From Ephemerocybe angulata (taxonomy: Eukaryota; Basidiomycota; Agaricomycetes; Agaricales; Psathyrellaceae), in the NCBI GenBank assembly GCA_013368325.1, contig JAACJK010000164.1, positions 744,001 through 808,000 on the forward strand: a stretch of DNA of 64,000 nucleotides, read 5' to 3'. Below are positions 34,924 to 45,603 of this stretch, piece after piece. Position numbers and translations under genes: made by a program. Each line of letters begins with the position of its first letter. Within the stretch, counting starts at the first letter, position 1. Below the pieces are notes generated by a model, which saw nothing but the letters and a program-made list of their open reading frames with translations, did not search any database and was not told where the DNA came from.

Positions 34924-35472
34924 ATGTTCGGCCCTCTCAGCATCTCCCTGGCGCCCCTCGTCCAGAACAGCAAGGTCCTCTCCAAGTGGGTCACCCCCCT
35001 TGCCAACTGGTACGCCGACGCCGCGCGCTACAGGCAGTATGGCTTCAAATACGACGACCTCGGTGCGCCCTGCTCTACTACCCCGCTTTCGATTGGTCCT
35101 GACGCTTTCTGGAAACTGCAGTGATGGAGGAGAACCCCACCGTCCAGAGGGTGCGTTATATGTCCTCATTCTGCATGGCTTGGGTCCAATTAACCTCATA
35201 TAATCAGGCACTCGGCCGCCTTACTCCCCGTGAAACCTACGACCGTGCTTTCCGTATGAAGCGTGCTTCGCAAGCAAGCGTCCTCCACGCGCCCATCCCC
35301 AAGGACCAGTGGACGACCCCCGCAGAGGTGCGCTCCCCGTTCCCTTCCACCTCCGCCGATACTCACATTTCTGCAGGACGTCCGATACCTCACCCCCCAC
35401 ATCGCCAACGTCGTCGAGGAGAACGCCGAGCGGGTAAAGTGGGACACGGTCATCGTCGTCAAGAAGAACTAG
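34924..35472 (+). CDS. QCR7: Ubiquinol-cytochrome c reductase subunit 7 (bc1 complex 14-kDa subunit)
   Basis: Matrix-facing accessory subunit of respiratory complex III. Four exons (34924-35062, 35122-35150, 35208-35327, 35377-35472) join to 127 codons, the usual length. The conserved core reads YRQYGFKYDDLVMEENPTVQ, ALGRLTPRETYDRAFRMKRA, PKDQWTTPAEDVRYLTPHI and ends in DTVIVVKKN. Exon 2 is only 29 nt. There is no separate cleavable presequence, as in other QCR7 proteins. The start lies directly behind caccaccATG. Confidence 0.95.
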
Positions 35473-35691
35473 ACACTAGACTGCAATACACACACTCCTT
35501 ATTGCACTACATTATTCCCTCCCCTCGCATAGCCAGAGCTAGCCGTACCTTGGCTCAATCGACCCATTTCATCACTTGGATCCACATCGCGCGCGCAACG
35601 ACTTTTTGGGAAAATGATATAGTACATTAAGTTTGGTATGTTGCTCCTATACATCCTTCTTCTATCCAGAACCATACACGCCGTCAAGTAT

Positions 35692-38520
35692 CTACAAAGC
35701 AAGGGCCTTCTCGAGAGGGGACACGACCTTGGAGCCCTTGTAGAAGTCAACAACCTTCTTTCCAACGACAGCGAGGTCTAGAAACCACGGTAAGCAAGCA
35801 ATCGCTAGAACAAGATCTTTAAACAACTGACTGGATTCAGTGAAGCCGAACTTCTCGTAGAGTTTCTGATAAGGTGCAGAGGCACCCCAGCCCTTCATAC
35901 CGAACTGCTCATGGGAGTACTTGGCCCAGCCAGCGGTCTAAGAGAGGAATAAGCACCAGAGAGACACAAATACTTTGAAAACACATACCGATGCGGCTTC
36001 GACCGAGAGGATGGGGGCACCGCTCCTGAGGACGCTCTTGCGGTACTCGAGGGGCTGCTGGTCAAAGGTCAACCAACAGGGCAAGCTGACAACACGGGTC
36101 TTGATGCCCTCCGCCTTGAGCTTCTTGGCGGTGGCAACAGCAATGCCGACCTCACTGCCAGAGCTGACAATGGTGAGGTCCTCGTTGTCCTCCTCGACCA
36201 AGACGTAGCCACCGAGAGCAGCCTTCTCGATGGACGAGCCTTCGAGCTGGGGCAGGTTCTGCCTGGTCAAGGACAGAACAGAGGGAGTGCTCTCTGACTG
36301 GATGGAGACGAGGTAGGCGGCGGAGGTCTCGTTACCGTCGGCGGGGCGCCAGAAGGCAAGGTTGGGAGTAGCACGGAGAGCAATCTGGGTCTCGACAGGC
36401 TGATGGGTAGGGCCATCCTCACCAAGACCGATACCGTCGTGGGTAGCTGTCAGGATGGTGAGCACCTTCTTCTGGGAAGCTGCACACAAAGCATTACTCA
36501 CCAACCCAGATAACGCGGTGTCCGCTGAGCGCAGACAACCTGACGGCACCAGAAGCGTACGAAACGAAGTTCTGTGTAATGGAGTCAGACGATGTTCTTA
36601 TCTTGGGTCCAGAGTAACTTACCAAGAAGGTGGCGACGTAGGGGATGATGCCTCCATAGGCAGCCAAACCGTTACCAATGGCACCCATACCGTGCTCACG
36701 GACACCATAACGAATATAGGTGCCGGAGTAGTCACCGAGGCCGGTGCTGGGGTGCTGGAAGTCAACGGACTTCTTGACCTTAGTCAAGTTGCTACCAGTG
36801 AGATCAGCAGATCCACCGAGCAACTCGGGGAGGACGGGGGCGAGAGCAGTCAAGACGATCTCAGAGAGCTTGCGGGAAGCCTGGGCACCGTCGGTGGGCT
36901 TGTAGACGGGGAGGGCCTTCTCCCATCCCTCCGGGAGCTTGCCGGAAATGCGACGAGTCAACTCAGCGTGCTCCTGGGGGTACTTCTCGGCGTACTGGGC
37001 AAGGAGAGTGGACCACTCCTCCTCGAGAGCAGCACCGCGCTTGCCGAACTCGGCGTAGAGGTCATAGGTGGCCTGGGGGACGGAGAACTTCTCCTGGGGG
37101 TTAAAGTTGAACTTCTCCTTCAGCTGGGCGATGTCATCGGCCTTGAGGGCTATAGGTCACAGGGTAAGAATCCTGTCGTGTCCGGTACTGCAGAGACTTA
37201 CGCGATCCATGAACACCGTGGGTGCCCTGCTCCTTGGAACCGAAGCCAATGATGGTCTTGAGCTTGATGAGGGTAGGCTTGTCCTTCTCCTCACGAGCAG
37301 CGGCGATGGAGGCGTAGATGCTCGCAAGATCGCTGGAAACCGGTTAGCTCCTAGCCTATGGCGTTAGGAAATATACTCACGTGTTGCCGTCGTTAACGTG
37401 GAGGACCTGCCAGCCATACGACAAGAAGCGCTGCTCAACATCCTCAGTGAAAGCGACGTTGGTGTTACCGTCAATGGAAATGTCTGATCCCCAAAGTTAG
37501 CAAACGGCACGCGTGCGTATGAAATGTGGACGCACTGTTGTCGTCGTAGATCTGCGGTTCACTAATAAATAAACGCCTTTTCCAGAGTAAACGCGCAGGG
37601 ACGTACGACGATGAGGTTTCCAAGCTTGAGATGGCCAGCAAGCGACGCAGCCTCGGAAGCGACACCCTCCATGAGGCATCCATCACCAGTGAAGGCTGGA
37701 AATAAACTTTTTAGTCTCTCTGCCTCGCCCCTATCCATGCATTGACGCACTGTAGGTGTAGTTGTTGATCAGGTTGAAGCCCTCCTTGTTGAAGACGGCA
37801 CCAAGGTGGGCCTGGCCAATGGCCAAACCGACAGCGTTGGCAAAACCCTGGCCGAGTGGACCAGTGGTGACCTCAATGCCTGCCAAGCGCTTAATCAGGA
37901 AACTATATTTATCGATGGGCGCCAGAACCTACCCTCAGTGTGTCCAGCCTCGGGGTGGCCGGGGGTTTTGGAATCAAGCTGACGGAACGCCTTGAGGTCG
38001 TCAATCGACAATTTGTACCCAAGGAGGTGGAGCAGCGTATATTGGAGGGCGCATCTACATTTGGGCGTTAGCATTGGCGTACCCGGCGGCGCACACGTTT
38101 GTAATCGGCTCGTACCCGTGCCTGTAAGATAATCGGTATCAGTACATCTGCATTGCGGTTATCGATGCCTGTTGCGACGCTACGCACCCGTTGGAGAGAA
38201 CAAATCGATCGCGGTTGAACCACTTGGGGTTCTTGGGGTTGGCGTTCAGGAACCTGGGGACAGAAAGATCAATTAACGCGATTTGACTGGATAACCATGG
38301 AGGCATGCTCACCTCGAGAAAAGGACGTGGGCAACCGGCGCCATGCCCATGGGCGCACCTAGCGAGAACTGTGTGAGCGCGATCGTTGGGGACGACGATG
38401 TCGAGGTCAACGCGACGTACCCGGGTGGCCAGAGTTGGCCGCAGCGACGGTGTCGACCGCGAGGGTACGAATGGTGGCGATAGCGACCTCGTCAGCTTGG
38501 TGGGGGGCAAATCCAGACAT
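35692..38520 (-). CDS. Transketolase, 15 exons including a 6-nt microexon
   Basis: Thiamine-diphosphate enzyme of the non-oxidative pentose phosphate pathway. Exons: 38520-38421, 38358-38313, 38253-38188, 38121-38116, 38054-37933, 37879-37751, 37695-37607, 37551-37536, 37483-37381, 37332-37202, 37149-36623, 36571-36502, 36479-35989, 35937-35832, 35777-35692. They give 695 codons, normal for the family. The start is [18 protein letters not shown]. The ThDP motif begins [11 protein letters not shown] and closes with IYDDN, the latter on a 16-nt exon. The C-terminal part has [19 protein letters not shown] and [19 protein letters not shown]. Exon 4 (38121-38116, gcacgg) supplies the cofactor-contacting histidine of NGHGCALQY. 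Skipping it would keep the frame but delete that residue. The gene is divergent from CMC2 with 200 bases between the starts. Confidence 0.96.
38116..38121 (-). other. 6-nt microexon of transketolase
   Basis: On the minus strand, ttacag|gcacgg|gtacga has canonical AG and GT flanks. The six bases complete Gly, give His and start Gly between LSNG and CALQY. Neighbouring exons end in phase 2 and resume with one base, so only this insertion or clean skipping fits. The histidine is invariant in transketolases, so inclusion is expected. Confidence 0.85.
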
Positions 38521-38720
38521 GGTAGTAGATGGATAAGAAGGAGGGGGCAGCGATGACAAAGTCAGCAGGCGAAGATTACCATTATTTTATCTAATCTTGG
38601 CCCTGATTCTTGGGGGACGACGTGATCGGTGCCATTCGAACCGACAAAATGCCGCGGTCCGCCGCCCGCCAGGAGAGTCGGCTCCGATTTTTCCGGTCTG
38701 CACTCTGCTTCGGACTTACA
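38521..38720. promoter_or_regulatory. Shared divergent promoter of transketolase and CMC2
   Basis: Two hundred bases separate the start codons. An AT-rich patch (attattttatctaat) near 38580-38595 could serve the minus-strand gene. No specific factor site is recognised. Confidence 0.45.
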
Positions 38721-39048
38721 ATGCACGCACAACTATCTGACAAGAAACTCGGTCCGTGACCCCTGTATTCCACTGATAGTCGAGCTGACTGGAGTAGTGT
38801 GCAAGGAGTTCATCGAGGCTCTCGAGCGCTGCCATGCGAGTGGCTGGAACCGCCTGACGGGTATGTGCAACAACGACAAGGATGCTTTAAACACTTGTTT
38901 GCGGGCAGAGGTGCGATGGACTTGCCTTGGATGAAGAATGTAATGCTGAACACGTCTCTAGAGGAAGGACCGCACTGCAAAGAACAACGAGAAAGCCAAG
39001 GAGCGTCGCAGTAAAGCAGAACTGGCTCTGAAAGAGTTCAACTCATGA
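38721..39048 (+). CDS. CMC2: CMC2-like twin CX9C mitochondrial protein
   Basis: Small intermembrane-space protein of the Mia40 import class, needed for cytochrome c oxidase biogenesis in yeast. Three exons (38721-38751, 38798-38910, 38962-39048) give 76 codons. The start MHAQLSDKKL is typical. The two CX9C motifs are CKEFIEALERC and CNNDKDALNTC, separated by HASGWNRLTGM, which matches CMC2 rather than COX17 or COX19. The basic helical tail (RKDRTAKNNEKAKERRSK) is also typical. It lies head to head with transketolase and is convergent with the SDR gene 92 bases away. Confidence 0.9.
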
Positions 39049-39140
39049 TGGCCCCTCTGGTTGCATGACATAGTATTCCCCACTCCACCTGGCTTCTTAT
39101 TTAATATCATAATACACTTCTACAGGACCTCTCCTTCCTA

Positions 39141-40486
39141 TCACCACGCATGGTGGCCTCCGCTTACGATTATGCTAACAGACGCGTTAGTTCAGGCGAA
39201 ATTGTACCAACAAAAAGTCTGGTCTCTCACTCGCTGCCCGTACAAAAGCTCGACGCATCGCTGGCCAACCAGACACATACTCCACGCATCTCATCCGGTC
39301 TCCCAATCCGACCCATAGGATTCAAGTTAGACCACTTTTCCAACAAATGCGGCTGCTTGTCCAGATACGCTGCGGTCATCCTGCCAGTACATCGAACGTT
39401 CCTTCATCTCTGGGAAAACATATTATCAAGGCTGGGACGCACGAAGTGTATATGTGCCCGGGCGAAAGCGAGTTGACCCGGATGTCCTTCTTGCCAAGCT
39501 CGCAGGCCATGCTTCTAGCCATCTGGAGGACCGCTGACTTGCTAGAATTGTACGAGACCCATGCGTGATCCTAGGACGTTTCAGCAAGGAAGGACTCGTA
39601 TCATCCGAAGCTGGGAAGGCGCCTTACCCTATTGGTTATCGACCCAGACATGGAAGCGATGAGGATGATGCTCCCCTTGTTCCCGAACCTAACCATCTGC
39701 TGCCCTGCAGCTTGAGCCGTGTACAAGACCCCACAGGTATTAACATCAAGAACCTGCCCAACCATATGGTAAATTAACCCGCAATCTGACCAGATGAGTT
39801 AACACCCCAGATCCAGGCCCACTCACCTCCTTGAATTGCTTCGCCGGGTACGACAAACAATCTGTATGCTCCTTCAATATCCCCGCCGCAGCCACACAAA
39901 CGTCCATCCTCCCCTCCCTATCCCCAATCTCCGCAACCCTCGCCCATACATCCTCCTGCTTCGTCACATCAACGCTCACATACTCCAGCCGCGCATCCAC
40001 GCCCTCCATCCCCTCCACATACGCTTGAGTCTGTCGCCACTCCGCCGACGGCTCAGCAGGCAGATCTAGGCAATACACAGCCCTCGCGCCCGCTTCGCAA
40101 AGTGCTAGCGCCATCTCCAGCCCGAGCCCCCTATTGCCACCAGACACGATCCCCACGCGGTCCGTCAGCGCGAACTCGTCGAATATCGTGGGCTTTGGCT
40201 TCGCTTTCTCATTTTCGAGGGAACCCTGGCTCTTCTCTGATGCTGCGGAATGAGAGTCTGGCCCTGCGAGGCCACTACTGCTAGCCGCTGCGACGGCGGC
40301 CGAGACCCCGACAGGGGTTGGCGGTTGGACTGGGAAGCGCTCGAGGCGTTTGCGTCGAGAAGTCGAGGAGATGAACCTCTCATGCGAAGTGTACATGGGT
40401 GCGGCGACCGGTACGCCTCTTCCGACGACCGTGAGCCGTGCAGTGCTCTTCATGCTGACCAGCATCCTGTGTGGGACGGGAATCAT
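39141..40486 (-). CDS. Short-chain dehydrogenase/reductase with putative mitochondrial presequence
   Basis: Classical NAD(P)-dependent SDR. Five exons (40486-39827, 39753-39628, 39570-39443, 39380-39231, 39174-39141) give 365 codons. The first ~95 residues are an Arg/Ser-rich extension (FISSTSRRKRLERFPVQ) resembling a mitochondrial targeting sequence, so the ATG at 40486 or the in-frame one at 40453 is used. The cofactor motif is GIVSGGNRGLGLEMALALCEAG, followed by AAAGIL and the catalytic SM...YNSSK (Tyr and Lys). The end TGSDIIVSGGHHAW is the usual SDR C-terminus. Relatives include fungal polyol or sorbose reductases, but the substrate cannot be told. The last exon is only 34 nt. Confidence 0.9.
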
Positions 40487-40937
40487 TGCTGAAGTGGGGA
40501 AAGGCGATTAAGAGGGTGAGGAAAGCTCTGAAAAACGTTGCCCAACATCTTCCCTCCCTTTCTTATTGGACTGAACACCCTCAGGGATCATGTAAATGGA
40601 AGACATCCCTGTGTTCTTTACGTTCGACCGCTCAGATGACCTTGGGCAGCTGCTTCCTTACGACATACAAGACGTAGGAGGCATCGTCATGTGAAGACAA
40701 CCGTGACAGGATACAACAGAAGGACAATACTATGATTCCGAACTATTAATACAATCTTCAAGGGTATGTAGTGGGGCGCGATAAGTAGCATGGCAGGTGT
40801 AGAGATCCGAATATGAATAAAGTAGATTACTGATACAGAGGACCAGAGGCAAAGACACAAGGATTGCATACAACAGCCGTGGAGCGAAGGAACGACACTC
40901 AAAGTAATAAGGGGAAGGGCTTTGAATGAGCTCGAGC
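40487..40937. other. Intergenic: SDR promoter and 3' flank of the NTF2-like gene
   Basis: 451 bases between two minus-strand genes. Only short frames; a moderately AT-rich stretch near 40730-40820. No motif recognised. Confidence 0.4.
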
Positions 40938-41924
40938 TCAAGATTCGAGCTTCGGTACACGAATGAGCCATGGTGTGATTTTCGCATTGAGAAGGCGAAG
41001 CAGTCCAGAACCGTACCTAGTAGGCAGCTCCTTACCTCCCCATTGATCTGTTAGAGTGACAATCTTGTCGTTCTCGTCCAGATCAACAATCACAATAGAC
41101 TCGATGACCTGATTCGAATTCATTAGAACATGTATTAAAGATCAGATAATGAGAATGCACACCTTCGTACGACCAATCACCGCGAAAGTGTACTCTTGCT
41201 TCTGGTGGTACACGATACGATTGGGAATGGATGTTGAAGACATCACACGAGATGAAAGGGTTTCTGATTTGGAGCATAGTTTCGCCTACAAGTTCCATGT
41301 AAGATGACGATTAGACACTAAGCGCGCGCAGATAGCTCAGAAGCTCACCAAGCCATACCACTATAAGGAAGCATCAGGTTCAAGATTATCTTGCCACACA
41401 CCGACGATCATGACGTACCTGAGCCGCATACTCATCATAACCCGTGCACACACTGAGCGGATCCTGCACAGTGGCAGCATTAGGGGGGAAGCCAGTTTAT
41501 ATACTGAGAGGTTATGCACCTGGAACGTAGCATCTTTCCTCCACGAGCGCTCAAATATCTCGGTTGTCGGACGGCAACAAAACAGTTCTTTCAGATCGTC
41601 CAAGACCCTCTGGTGCGCCGCGGAGCCAACTTCTCCGTCCTCAGACGCTCGGTGTGCACTGAGGCTCCTTCGCCGCCGCTTCTGAGCAATGGCTTCTGGG
41701 TCTAGCTTTACCCCAGAGTAGTGCGCAGCACCTGCTACGGATTCGAGGAGAGATGGTGTCGGTACGGAAGGTAGGATGCTTGCGGCATGGAATGTCTGTG
41801 ATGGTGGCGACGGCGAACGAGGAGGTGGACTCAGAAGCGGGCTATGGATGTGAGGGCTTTTCAGAGGACTCTTGGGACTGGAAATGTCCCTCGACCGCGA
41901 GCGTGTGTGAGATAGCGTCGACAT
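40938..41924 (-). CDS. NTF2-like (SnoaL-type fold) conserved fungal protein with a 12-nt microexon
   Basis: Five exons (41924-41520, 41463-41419, 41360-41349, 41285-41163, 41108-40938) give 251 codons. The N-terminal ~100 residues are Ser/Pro-rich (SPKSPLKSPHIHSPLLSPPP). The folded part begins HQRVLDDLKELFCCRPTTEI and runs through DPLSVCTGYDEYAAQWYGL, ETLSSRVMSSTSIPNRIVYH, IESIVIVDLDENDKIV and LTDQWGGKELPTRYG to TPWLIRVPK. This is the layout of a widespread fungal family with a single NTF2-like domain and no assigned function. Exon 3 encodes only WYGL. The ATG at 41924 is preferred for its ccaaaaccacaATG context; an in-frame ATG 48 bases upstream is also possible. Confidence 0.82.
41349..41360 (-). 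other. 12-nt microexon of the NTF2-like gene
   Basis: Minus strand: cttatag|tggtatggcttg|gtgagc. It encodes Trp-Tyr-Gly-Leu between EYAAQ and AKLCSK in phase 0. Flanking splice sites are canonical, and the aromatic residues fit the conserved helix of the domain. Confidence 0.75.
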
Positions 41925-42194
41925 TGTGGTTTTGGAAGAGATATGATAGTTTAGACTTGAGATGCTCTCCACATCAATACGAGCCTACTGCGATACATGT
42001 ATGACGTAACGTATGTGCTCCGGATGCACTGAGGCTGGGCTCCTCCAGCCATAAGAACTCGGCTTCAGCGGGCATGCTATTGGTATGTAGGTCCCGGAAA
42101 ATCCGGTCGAGAAGTTGAGAAATTGATATATAACGTATACAGCAAATCACAACGCAGAGGAAATATGTCGCGGTCATTAGGGAGTTGCGCGCTC

Positions 42195-43375
42195 TCAGTT
42201 CGTTCCTTGCCAAAGACCGTAGCTCTTGCCCGGGGTGGTCTGCCAGAGTCGAATCGTGCCTGCAATAAGTGATAAGCACAATCGAAGTCTCCGAGAGCGG
42301 TGGGATTAACATACCATCCTCTGAAAGCGGGGTCGGTTTTCAGATAAGCGACAAAATCTAGAAGAAAGCAGTAATATGACTCACCACTTCCACTTGCATA
42401 CATTTCGCCATCGGGACTGAACTCGACACAATGCACAGGACCGTGGTGGCCCTTCAACACCTCCCTCTCTTCACCGTCCATGCCGTGCACACGCACCCAC
42501 TCATCTCCGAGGTTTCCAGTAACAAAGCGATCTTGGTGGATAGGATGTATGGAGGCTGAAGACGGGGAATAGGGTAGTGAAAGGCTGTGTGTTCCCTGAC
42601 CGTTGGGGAGAACCGGTATAAAGGCGACAGTGTTACCCGAGGTAACGACTAAGCGCTGTGTTGGAATCGACAGTTCCATTGACGTGATTGGGTTGGGGAA
42701 GGCCAAGCTAGTCGTCAGTTTCCTCGTTCGAAGGTCCCACCACCTAATAAAAGTTATTAAACGTTATCGGGGTCGTAGCAAGAGTCAACGCACTTGATCT
42801 TTCCATCTTCTGCCGCCGTGACTCCGGTATGTTCGCCTGCCCATACAACGCTCTTGATTGTCCCATCATGGGATTGGCTGTTGTTCGAGTCAAATAGAAA
42901 ATCGGGTTCGGCATCGGGCCTGCCCAAGTCAAACACCCGGACTTTCTTCTCTTGTCCACCCGTCAAGAGGTGCGATGTAGTTGGTGATAAGGCGACGGTG
43001 CGAACGATGTGGTTATGCGGGAAAGAGTGAAGAACGTTTCCGGAGTATGTATCCCAGACTTTGCTACGTAGCGAGGGGGTCAGGATCGCGCCCAGAGTGA
43101 ACACACAGTCGATAAACGCACGCAGTGAAATCTGCGCTTCCGGAGGCGGCTCTGGAGCCATCCAAAGAAATTTTTGTGCTCCAGACAGCGCCCTTGTGGC
43201 CAAGAAAGGTTCCAATCCAATCACCAGTCCACTCCCTCAGCATAGGATTGCCGTCTTTGCAACTTGAGACCAGCAAGTAAGTTCCATCGTCCTGGATTGG
43301 GGAGAAAGAGAGATGGGTGACGGGTCTTGTGTGGCCTGGTGCAACGAGGGGAGTGGACTTGATGGGGGGTGACAT
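42195..43375 (-). CDS. WD40 protein, STRAP (UNRIP) orthologue, with a 6-nt microexon
   Basis: Seven-bladed beta-propeller related to the serine-threonine kinase receptor-associated protein, which in animals joins the SMN and translation-control complexes. Exons 43375-43122, 43063-42794, 42743-42385, 42320-42315 and 42259-42195 give 317 codons. The start MSPPIKSTPLVAPGHTRPVT is followed by STRAP-type signatures: CKDGNPMLREWTGDWIGTF, LGHKGAVWSTKI, ADFTAKVWDTYSG, HNHIVRTVALSP, GHHGPVHCVEFSPDGEMYAS and, after the microexon, GTIRLWQTTPGKSYGLW. It is shorter at the C-terminus than animal STRAP. The microexon restores the canonical SEDGTIRLW of the last repeat. The gene role in fungi is inferred only. 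Confidence 0.9.
42315..42320 (-). other. 6-nt microexon of the STRAP-like gene
   Basis: Minus strand: gctttcag|aggatg|gtatgt. With one base from the previous exon and two from the next it encodes Glu-Asp-Gly in the WD-repeat turn. Skipping leaves the frame intact but removes two residues of the conserved SEDGT motif, so inclusion is expected. The two flanking introns are 64 and 55 nt. Confidence 0.8.
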
Positions 43376-45603
43376 TAAATCGTATTATAAGCAGATTGAG
43401 GAAGAGAATGGTCGTGATTCGTGATACAGGCGCACCGCGCACAGGCCGTGAAGAGAGAGCAAAAAGGTATGAGGAGAGGTGAGAGTGTCACGCCTGCCAA
43501 ATGACTCTGCCTCGTGGCCTAATGACTTTGTTCCCACGCTCCTCAGCGCTCGCTTGGACCGTTGGCAGTGGTGCTCTTGCCCATCAACCTCGACGTGCAC
43601 GCAGCGGCTCCCACAAGATCGTCAAATGGCCTTTATTTGTCTAGAAAACCTGATACATGCTTTTTACCACCGCTACAAACTGCCCCTAACGGGACGTCTG
43701 TTGAAACAGGATGGCGAAATCCAGGCGAAAGCGCCCGGAAAGGCATCCGCTCACATACCGCCGGCCTATTAAACGCCAATCTCGCTGAGATCTAATACCA
43801 GTCGCCCTGACCCACAATTCTCTCGGCTCCTGTCGACCTTTCTGACCTTCTATATATGACCCAGAGGAGCGACATCGCCCTCCTTCCTTTCCTTTTTGAA
43901 CTTGGTCGGAGAGCGCCTCGATCAACGAGTCCAAGCAAACATGGCTTCCTCGGCGCCTAGGTCTCGCCACAACTGCTAATTAACGCGTCTATCTCTCTCT
44001 TTAGACGAGTCATTGACGCCCGGTGTTGACATACTAAAGAGGTCACGTTCCTCCGCAATCCATTATCCTGAGCTTGGTGAGCACTGTGTTCAGGCCATTG
44101 TTCCTCGAGGACATCACGCGAGCTCACGAGCAGACTTTGAAAGTGACTTTGTCAGAACCACAGCAGAACAGCGTGACCTCGAGTGGCGTTGACAGCAAAA
44201 AGGCGCCATAGAGGCCCCCAAATAGCACCCAAGATTGCACTCGAATCCGTCTACAAAACGCCCGAGATGTCACTGAGCGGCGCAGGGGAACGGGGAACAT
44301 GCCCCTCATGTTCCCTCCTTGGGACTCCCGTTGGAATATGGGTTATCAAGGTGTTATCGCCATTCAATTCCTGTCCGCCACACGCAAGAACGTGACCGCG
44401 TTAGTCAATAAACTATCCATATCATCGTGACTTAGGCCCCTGTGGATCCACATATCTCTCCTTTAGTACCGGTCCTTATCGATTTCCAGTCAAACAGCCC
44501 GGACATTTTTAAGAGGAGCTTCACGCCACCGGGGGTGAGTCGAATGCATTTATACTGTTTATGTCCGCTGAACATAAGTTGCAATTGCAGGGCGTTATGT
44601 CGCAACCCAGGTACCTGCGCCGTCCATCACCATCTCTCGCGCCCGCCGGTGTGTTCTCGTTGTCCCGGGCGACTTGGTGCGCACACGCCCAGAGACCGAA
44701 ACCAGCTGAAATGGTGATTCCGTTCTCCGAAGCCCGAACTTCGAAGGTCTCTGCTTGGTGCACGCGAAGGCTGCTAATTGTCAAACCGAAGGCGCTGCAG
44801 GCTAGAATGCTCCGGCTTAATGCCCCTTATCTGGATCGCTCACTTGCGCAGTCGCACGCAAGCTCGCCCATTGCGGCCTCGGAGCGGTTCACCACCACCT
44901 CCTGATCCCCCACACCGAATCCAGCGGATTAGCCACGGACTCGGACTCTCTGATGTGTTGTGACAGCATAGGGGGACATATGTGGACATATGTACTCCTA
45001 CCATGCCTGGGAGAAAGCCTTTCCGATCGCTCGTCCCTCTATGCCGGAAGGGGTCACAGAACAATGGACCTTCCTGTGCCTCCCCGAGAAGTGGACGAGC
45101 GGGTCAATCGCTCTCGACCAGCGATGGGAAAGCCCGTGGGTGGTCAATTTGACTTTCATGAGGGCTTCTCAGCGCTTCTCAGTGACCATACGATCGACAG
45201 AAGGCGAACTTGGTAATCAATGGTAATCGGAGTTTTGATAAATTGTGGTTCCGAAGTGGTAGGTTGATTCTCCGACCAAATAAGCGCTGATATTGCGCCA
45301 TCCTGGAAGGATATCGCGAAGGTGGTGCTCATCTCATGTCGTCCATATTTCGTCAGGATCGTAAAGATGGGATCTTGAGGTAATAGGTTGGTAATAGGTC
45401 TCCAAAAGTTTTAGCTCATTTTGTGGAAGGTCTCGCTCGCTGTTCCTGTCCTAGATCTCAAGTGACAGTGTGCTTCGCCGCTTTCATTCGATCTCTTCTC
45501 TGGTGCCCAACGCGGCTGTCGGCGCCTTAACCCCCGCCTCTGGTATTTATACCAGTGTGTCATTTATCCGTGTCTTTGTGCCCCACCACCCCTCCGCTCC
45601 ACG
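43376..45603. other. 2.2-kb intergenic region upstream of the STRAP-like and SulP genes
   Basis: It separates divergent genes and so contains both promoters at its ends. Only short frames occur. Several perfect tandem microduplications lie here: ggacatatgt twice (44974-44993), gcttctcagc (45164-45182), tggtaatc with period 10 (45211-45228) and an 11-bp one near 45379. A TATA-like tatttatacc at about 45543 is 60 bases before the SulP start. Confidence 0.5.
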
